Assembly (NCBI GenBank): GCA_018907035.1
Contig: JACCIC010000140.1
Location: forward strand, 724,501 to 788,500
Length of the DNA stretch: 64,000 nucleotides
Direction: 5' to 3'
Source of the DNA: Sycobia sp. Sy_11
Taxonomy: Eukaryota; Arthropoda; Insecta; Hymenoptera; Epichrysomallidae
In this document: positions 58,977 through 64,000 of the stretch, piece by piece
How positions within the stretch are numbered: position 1 is the first letter of the stretch
How the letters are laid out: each line of letters starts with the position of its first letter
The notes under the pieces: generated by a model
Database searches by the model: none
What the model was told of the DNA's origin: nothing
Seen by the model: only the letters and a program-made list of their open reading frames with translations
Program-made: the position numbers and the translations under genes

Positions 58977-59600
58977 TAAAGACTTTAAGAAATATGGAAA
59001 TTTGAAGTTGATCGCTTTTATCTTTGCCGCAATCGACTTGAACAACGGAACGCAGCGTACTTGTACATAACCATTGAAAAACGATCAATATTAGAATTTT
59101 ATCGAGTATTTCTATTAGTAACAGCCGTAATAGTTACTAACCGTGTAATAAATAAGTATTTTCGGGAACAGCATTATTTATGAACCTTTGCTATAATAGA
59201 GGCATGTATTTGACCCGTTAAGCCCGCCGTGCCCCGTCTGAGAGTTATGAAAACGTGCGCACGACGAATTGTTAGAAAATCGCCTACAAACAATTATTAA
59301 AATACATATTCGGCACGATACTCTCAATTAATCGGACTCAACGAATTAACGACCAATGCCTTTTACTTCAAGCGACGAGCCCCTAATAGCGGCGACAGTC
59401 GAAACTTCCGTGAAATTATTATTATTAACATCCGTCGGCGCTCGCCCTCTCATTCGGATATCTGTCGTTAATAATAAACGTCTGCGCTCATGGCTATTTT
59501 ACTCGGACGTGTTATTTGAAAATGCAGCCGCGATCGGGGGCTCGTGTCCCCAGCATTTAGGTTTCGCCTGCAAGCCACGCGGGAGTTTAAATTTCGATTT
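58977..59600. other. AT-rich to mixed sequence, no confident gene
   Basis: An 87-codon plus frame (59356-59619) is array-free and of normal composition, but no motif, homologue or splice framing is recognised. Confidence 0.55.
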
Positions 59601-60260
59601 TGGCCGAATGACGAGCTAAGGTCGAATTAGTCAAGCGTTACAGAAGCATCGATACTTCGTATCGCAAGCGTGATCGCAGGCGGGGATTTCCAGAGCATCT
59701 CATTCGTGCATGCATGTATGTATGTATATATATATATAGATGCGGTACCGCAGCGCGGCGGCGAAGCTTTTTCGATTGGGAAAAACTCTCGTACCTGTAT
59801 ATATTTATATGAAGGCGTGCTTTTGAGCCACACGCTGAATACGCAGCCGGCGCGCGTTGGGCAACCCAAAGGTAATACGTTCGCGATGTTACGCGCATAC
59901 CTTCTCGCTCATAGGCGAGAAGCGTGCGCGCCCGCGCGCGCGCGCGAAACGTGTTTAGAGAGCGCAAGTTCGAGAGTCCCGAGCGTCTCGCGCTGAGCAC
60001 CGACTTCTTCGAGTCGCAATCCGGGCGTTTTATTGTTGTGCGAGAGTTCTTTTCTATCTTCTCGCTCGTCCTCATTGACGGGCGATCGGCGCGGAAAGTG
60101 GCGTATGGGGCCGTCTGTTTATTCGAGCCACGAGCTAATCAGCGGCGCCTCGTCGACGAGGGCGTTGGAAGGTATTTTTCGGCGGTTTTAAAAAACGCGT
60201 CCGATCGCCGCGAAATCGTTCGAAAGCATTATCATCATATCCTTTAAATGGACGAAAATG
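59601..60260. other. CpG-rich array-poor block
   Basis: CpG-rich unique DNA with a short TA run (59725-59739) and a CG run (59933-59946). Frames of 107 codons (59924-60247, plus) and 145 codons (59638-60075, minus) overlap. No motif seen. Confidence 0.6.
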
Positions 60261-60969
60261 AATTGCGATCATTTTGAAATCGGCTGGAATCGTACGATAA
60301 AACGAACTGACGTAATATCTGCTTAAGGCTTTTTCAAATAGATCTATGCAATCGACGTTAAATCCAAAATCGTGTTGAACCCAAATGTTCTTTAATCAAA
60401 TATCAATAGTGCCAAAAGTAAGTGGTGCAAAATCTGTCTCGGTTCGTATTTACGAGTCACCAATGGAAAGATCGCAGAAACTTCTTGTTCCCTCACCTTT
60501 TGAATTGAACGAGGCTCCAATTTACGTATACGCCGTATGAGCTCTCATTTATCTCTTTAAAAAACAAATCGTCACGACCTGTACACGGTGAATTCGATTG
60601 ACTTACGTCGTCGATTCCCCGCTAATTATTTAATTAAAAACTAATAGAATGGAGTTTTAATTGAAATAACTGTCGCATAGCCGACAGTCTGCCATTCGTA
60701 TGTAATAACAACTAAATCTAAGCCGAAGCATCTTTTAACGACCCAACGTGCGCCTACCCACAAAGGTTTTTCTCCGATTATTCTGTAACATCAAGACAAT
60801 TTGTTCCCGATCATTATCTACACCCGAAGTCTGACGTAACGTTAACTTATATTGTTGAGCAAGAGTGAAAAAATGCAATATATATATATATATATAAAGT
60901 ATATGATTTCGATAGAAGTTCTTGGACTTAAAATTGAGTTGCAGTTAGAAGAGTGTTGCACAGTGCGCA

Positions 60970-60974
<5 letters not shown>

Positions 60975-61020
<46 letters not shown>
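60975..61020. repeat. (TA)23 microsatellite
   Basis: Pure 46-bp run within AT-rich DNA. Confidence 0.96.
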
Positions 61021-61023
<3 letters not shown>

Positions 61024-61352
61024 ATGAGGCATCTATTTGTGAAATAGTGGAATTCCTGCTATTTTGCAGCGCCTCCGGGACACCGAAATGGCGCATTCCG
61101 CCTTACCGCGATGTTCGAAGCCACGGATTTTTCCAAGAACAATAATAAAAATTAACCAAAAATAAAAAAAAAAAAAAAAACAAGTGTTTTGTGCCCAACA
61201 CACCCTATCGATTACACTGGCAATATGTAATTTTGTCAGGAGGAAGCGCGACGATCGGTAAAACCCGTACTTGTGCACATATATTATAACGCACTCCTCG
61301 TACGTATACGTAATAATAACGTAAAATGATTTATTCAGTTTGATGTGTGTGC

Positions 61353-61358
<6 letters not shown>

Positions 61359-61395
<37 letters not shown>
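61359..61395. repeat. (AT)n microsatellite
   Basis: Pure 37-bp run after a GTGTGCGTGTGC stretch. Confidence 0.95.
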
Positions 61396-61397
<2 letters not shown>

Positions 61398-61500
61398 GCT
61401 CAAACAGTTTCACGTCTATATTATATTCGACAGGACGAAACACGTGTTTGATATGTAAGCTCTCGATCGTAAATTGCGCTTTGAATAATAAATCGAATAA

Positions 61501-61850
61501 ATCGTGGCTCGAATCGCAACGCGCGGCGTGTGCACAAGCCGCGCGGCCCGCCCGAGCATCGATATTTTTTTCGTTGTTCCTTTTTTTCGCCTTAGCCTTT
61601 GCAATTGAAAAACACGTCACACGTCAATCCGGTGCGCGCCGCAAGCCGCGAGACTGCGAGAATCGTTAAAAAGCGCTCGTCCCCGCAGCGGCAGCGCGCG
61701 CGCGCGCGCGCATGTGTACGCTTATGAAGGAACGTCGCATAGGAGCAATTATTTCCTTTATGGCCTTTTCGAACCCACCTCCCCCCCCCCCTCGGTGCTC
61801 CTCGTTTTGTCGGCGCCAGTGGCTAAAAAATGTCGCAAGAACTTGTATGT
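61501..61850. other. Small CpG-rich block
   Basis: Contains a CG run (61694-61711) and a C-run (61781-61792). No gene recognised. Confidence 0.65.
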
Positions 61851-62020
61851 ATATATATATATAGATTCACATACATAACGCGGGCAGTTAAGATAGATGA
61901 ATGTTTATGTTTATAATTCTTTCCGATAGAATATGGTTGTTACCTAACTTCAATATCGATCCCATATAAGGAATAGACTATTTATATCCAATTAAAATTC
62001 TGAAATAAATATAATATACG
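61851..62020. other. AT-rich spacer before the degenerate array
   Basis: A short TA run (61851-61863), then unique AT-rich DNA. Confidence 0.55.
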
Positions 62021-62480
62021 ATCGTAATTCCAATTTTTAATGAAAAAGATTCCAGCTCGGGGATTGTTTGTTTAACGGGATCGATCCCAGCTGCGACTTT
62101 TTAATGAAAAGAAAAAACGTCTGACTGCCAATCGAATTTCGAGTGAAGAAGATTTAAATTCTAATTTTTAACGACAACTGTTCCAACTTGAATTTTGAAT
62201 GGAGAAAATTCCAGTTCCGATGTTGATGGAAATTAAATAAGAACTCATAGTTCGAATGGAGATAGCACCAGTTGCGACTTTTAACGTAAAATTTGTCAAC
62301 TGTGATTTTGTTTAAAGGCGACCTCAATTCGATTTTTAAGGATAAAGATTTTAACTCCGATTTGAATGGAAACAATCTACAATTTTTATATCGAAGGCTT
62401 TAATTACAAAAATTTTTAATTGAGATTTTGATTGAGAATTACAATATCGTGATTTTCAATCGGAATAGTCGCAATTCAAA
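62021..62480. repeat. Highly degenerate tandem array, unit about 28-30 bp
   Basis: About fifteen consecutive units can be laid out by eye. Each begins near GA(T/A)TTTT(A/G)A(A/T)(T/G)G, passes through an A-rich middle and ends near TTCCA(A/G)(C/T)T(C/G)C, for example at 62139, 62191, 62275, 62303, 62331 and 62360. Individual units range from roughly 24 to 39 bp and are strongly diverged. A 73-codon minus frame (62154-62375) shows the same repetition at peptide level (SLKIEL, SLKIRI, RNW...LHS twice). An old minisatellite or a decayed repeat-protein exon would both fit. Confidence 0.6.
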
Positions 62481-64000
62481 ACACGTATTTGAATAATGTA
62501 AAGTGTTTCATTTTGATACAAATGCACACAATACATTTGTCGAAATTAAAAACTTAACTGCACTTGGTAATAATTATCTTCCGAAAAAATTTTTTTTGGT
62601 ATATTTAATTCGTTGAATTTTGAAACTAGTTCACATTTGTTTATTTTATTGCTTACTAATTTACGTAAGTTCGGGCATTTGAATTAAGAATAGCATTTTG
62701 TTTCCTAAAGATCTATTTTAAATGCCATAACTTACACTATTCGTCATATAATATAGAATAAAAATTTTTAATTTTAATTTGGATCTGTAACGAAGAAGAC
62801 CGAGCACCAATTTTTCACAAAAACAAAAGCATTTCAACTACAAATCGATGGACAGATTGAAAGATCTGCGTAAAATTTTTCACGGGATTTCATTTCGCTC
62901 CAATCTGAGATGCAAACTTTTTGGTGAAAAATTATGTTTGATGAATTCGTACAATTTCAGCACTTAAATTATGAATATATAGTATGTATAGTCTGAAATA
63001 TCGATATATTAACAAATGAGGACTCTTTTGAAAATGCAAACACGATGTAGTTAAAATTACCATTTATATTCTAAGACCGACAAACGATTTGGCTCATATT
63101 TTAACGTAATTATTGTTCAATTCTATTGATAATCTCTAAGAATTTCACCTAAGTGATTTCATCGACGATCAGACAAATGTCAAAAGTTTTCGACAATTCG
63201 TCTTAATATCGTTAATATAAACTTGTTCCCTTAAAAACAAAATGCGATTGTAAATCGGCCTATTCTCTGATTTAATTTTCTAAATTTTCTGTTTAACAGC
63301 GAAATCTCATGGATGCTCGAATCGAGCTGCTCGAAACGATCCATTGAATTCCGTATAGCGATGATCCAATCTGCTCGTAAGTAAAAAAAAAAATTACAAA
63401 AATTGCACGAACCTGTTATTACAAAAATTGCAAAATTTCAACGACATCATTGAAAGAAAGAGCACGGAGCCGCACACCTGCCGATTCCCAGCCCTATACC
63501 CGATTACATCACGCGGCTCGTAAAGAAGTTCTTGTTAAAATTAAAAAATATCAAAATATAATAGATAAGGCAATAAATTATGAAATTGTCTAAGGAGCTC
63601 GTAATCGGAAATTATATGGCCAATATATATATATATATATAAATATATACACGTGTGCTCGCGTGTGCACACGAACTTACATCGCGATTCCATCGGAAGG
63701 CTCGCGCTCGAGACGCGCGAGTTAAAAAGGACTTTATAGTCCATTAAACTATAATGGACATAAACTGCGTCGAAAGCCAGCAAAAAAGAAAAAAAAAGGA
63801 AAAGAAAAGGAAAAAAATAACGGCGCTTCGAGAGCACGTAGGAAAAATGAGCGCTATGTAATTATATATATATATATATATAGGATGACGAAAGCAGCAA
63901 TTCTCACGGATGGAGAAGGGTGGCCTTATTAAGTTATAATGTACTTCGTACGCATATCTTTATAATATGCCGCGAGTTGGAAGGATCAGAAACGCGGGCG
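62481..64000. other. AT-rich block to window end, no gene seen
   Basis: Stop-dense unique AT-rich DNA, slightly more CpG-rich after 63450. Short TA runs at 63624-63642 and 63863-63882 and an A-rich tract at 63781-63818. A 98-codon minus frame (63541-63837) includes array-derived residues and is not called. Confidence 0.65.

Larger units (their letters stand above)
60261..61500. other. AT-rich block with TA arrays
   Basis: Unique DNA with TA runs at 60879-60896, 60975-61020 and 61359-61395 and an A-tract near 61165-61182. The 195-codon minus frame 61033-61620 includes the Ile-Tyr reading of an array, poly-Phe from the A-tract and unique DNA. No domain recognised. Confidence 0.65.

Noticed and set aside
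61033..61620. 195-codon minus-strand frame
   Set aside because: Contains array-derived Ile-Tyr and poly-Phe from an A-tract; the remaining unique parts show no recognisable domain.

Overview
The window looks like non-coding nuclear DNA from an insect. I suspect a hymenopteran, probably an ant, but this is inferred from texture only: CpG-rich and AT-rich blocks alternate, dinucleotide microsatellites are very dense, and there is a fossil of an R1/Jockey-type LINE. I found no intact protein-coding gene, tRNA, rRNA, snRNA, CRISPR array or prokaryotic operon. Nearly all long open reading frames here are artefacts of stop-free microsatellites (TA reads Tyr-Ile, GA/CT reads Arg-Glu or Ser-Leu, CA reads Thr-His, GAC reads poly-Asp) or of GC-rich DNA that is open on both strands.

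Layout: roughly twenty CpG-rich blocks (for example 3641-6300, 8401-9350, 13061-15960, 18890-20300, 24501-27960, 29200-33430, 35341-37970, 42001-43060, 44661-46360, 47941-49460, 51463-52680, 54851-56930) alternate with AT-rich blocks (for example 6301-8400, 15961-17400, 22251-24500, 27961-29200, 33431-35328, 37971-42000, 46361-47940, 49461-51420, 52681-54850, 56931-59600, 61851-64000). Most of the 43 pure TA arrays of 34 bp or more that I located lie in or at the edge of CpG-rich blocks. Recognisable transposon debris lies almost only in AT-rich blocks.

Mobile-element content, found by comparing parts of the window with each other: a decayed LINE on the minus strand (39660-41323) with an ORF1 piece, an endonuclease motif and a reverse-transcriptase finger piece; and four dispersed repeat families, each present twice in the same orientation. 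These are A (23281-23562 and 44243-44472, with a conserved hammerhead-like hairpin), B (17926-18796 and 58399-58976), C (6894-7034 and 13531-13608) and D (47150-47440 and 52965-53255, with a perfect tRNA-type A box in one copy). A very degenerate tandem array with a unit of about 28-30 bp lies at 62021-62480, and a clean 48-bp tandem duplication at 39138-39235.

Structure-forming DNA is abundant: G-quadruplex candidates (3769, 8652, 15456, 19175, 56739), a 68-bp palindrome with a TA core (7186-7253), a perfect 20-bp palindrome (54855-54874), CG runs that could form Z-DNA, and compound CA/TA and TC/TA arrays. The window could be intergenic DNA or part of a very large intron; the sequence does not decide between them. 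No gene system acts together here, and I found no convincing new biological system. The best leads are repeat family A, repeat family D, the degenerate array at 62 kb, and the apparent length ceiling of the TA arrays.
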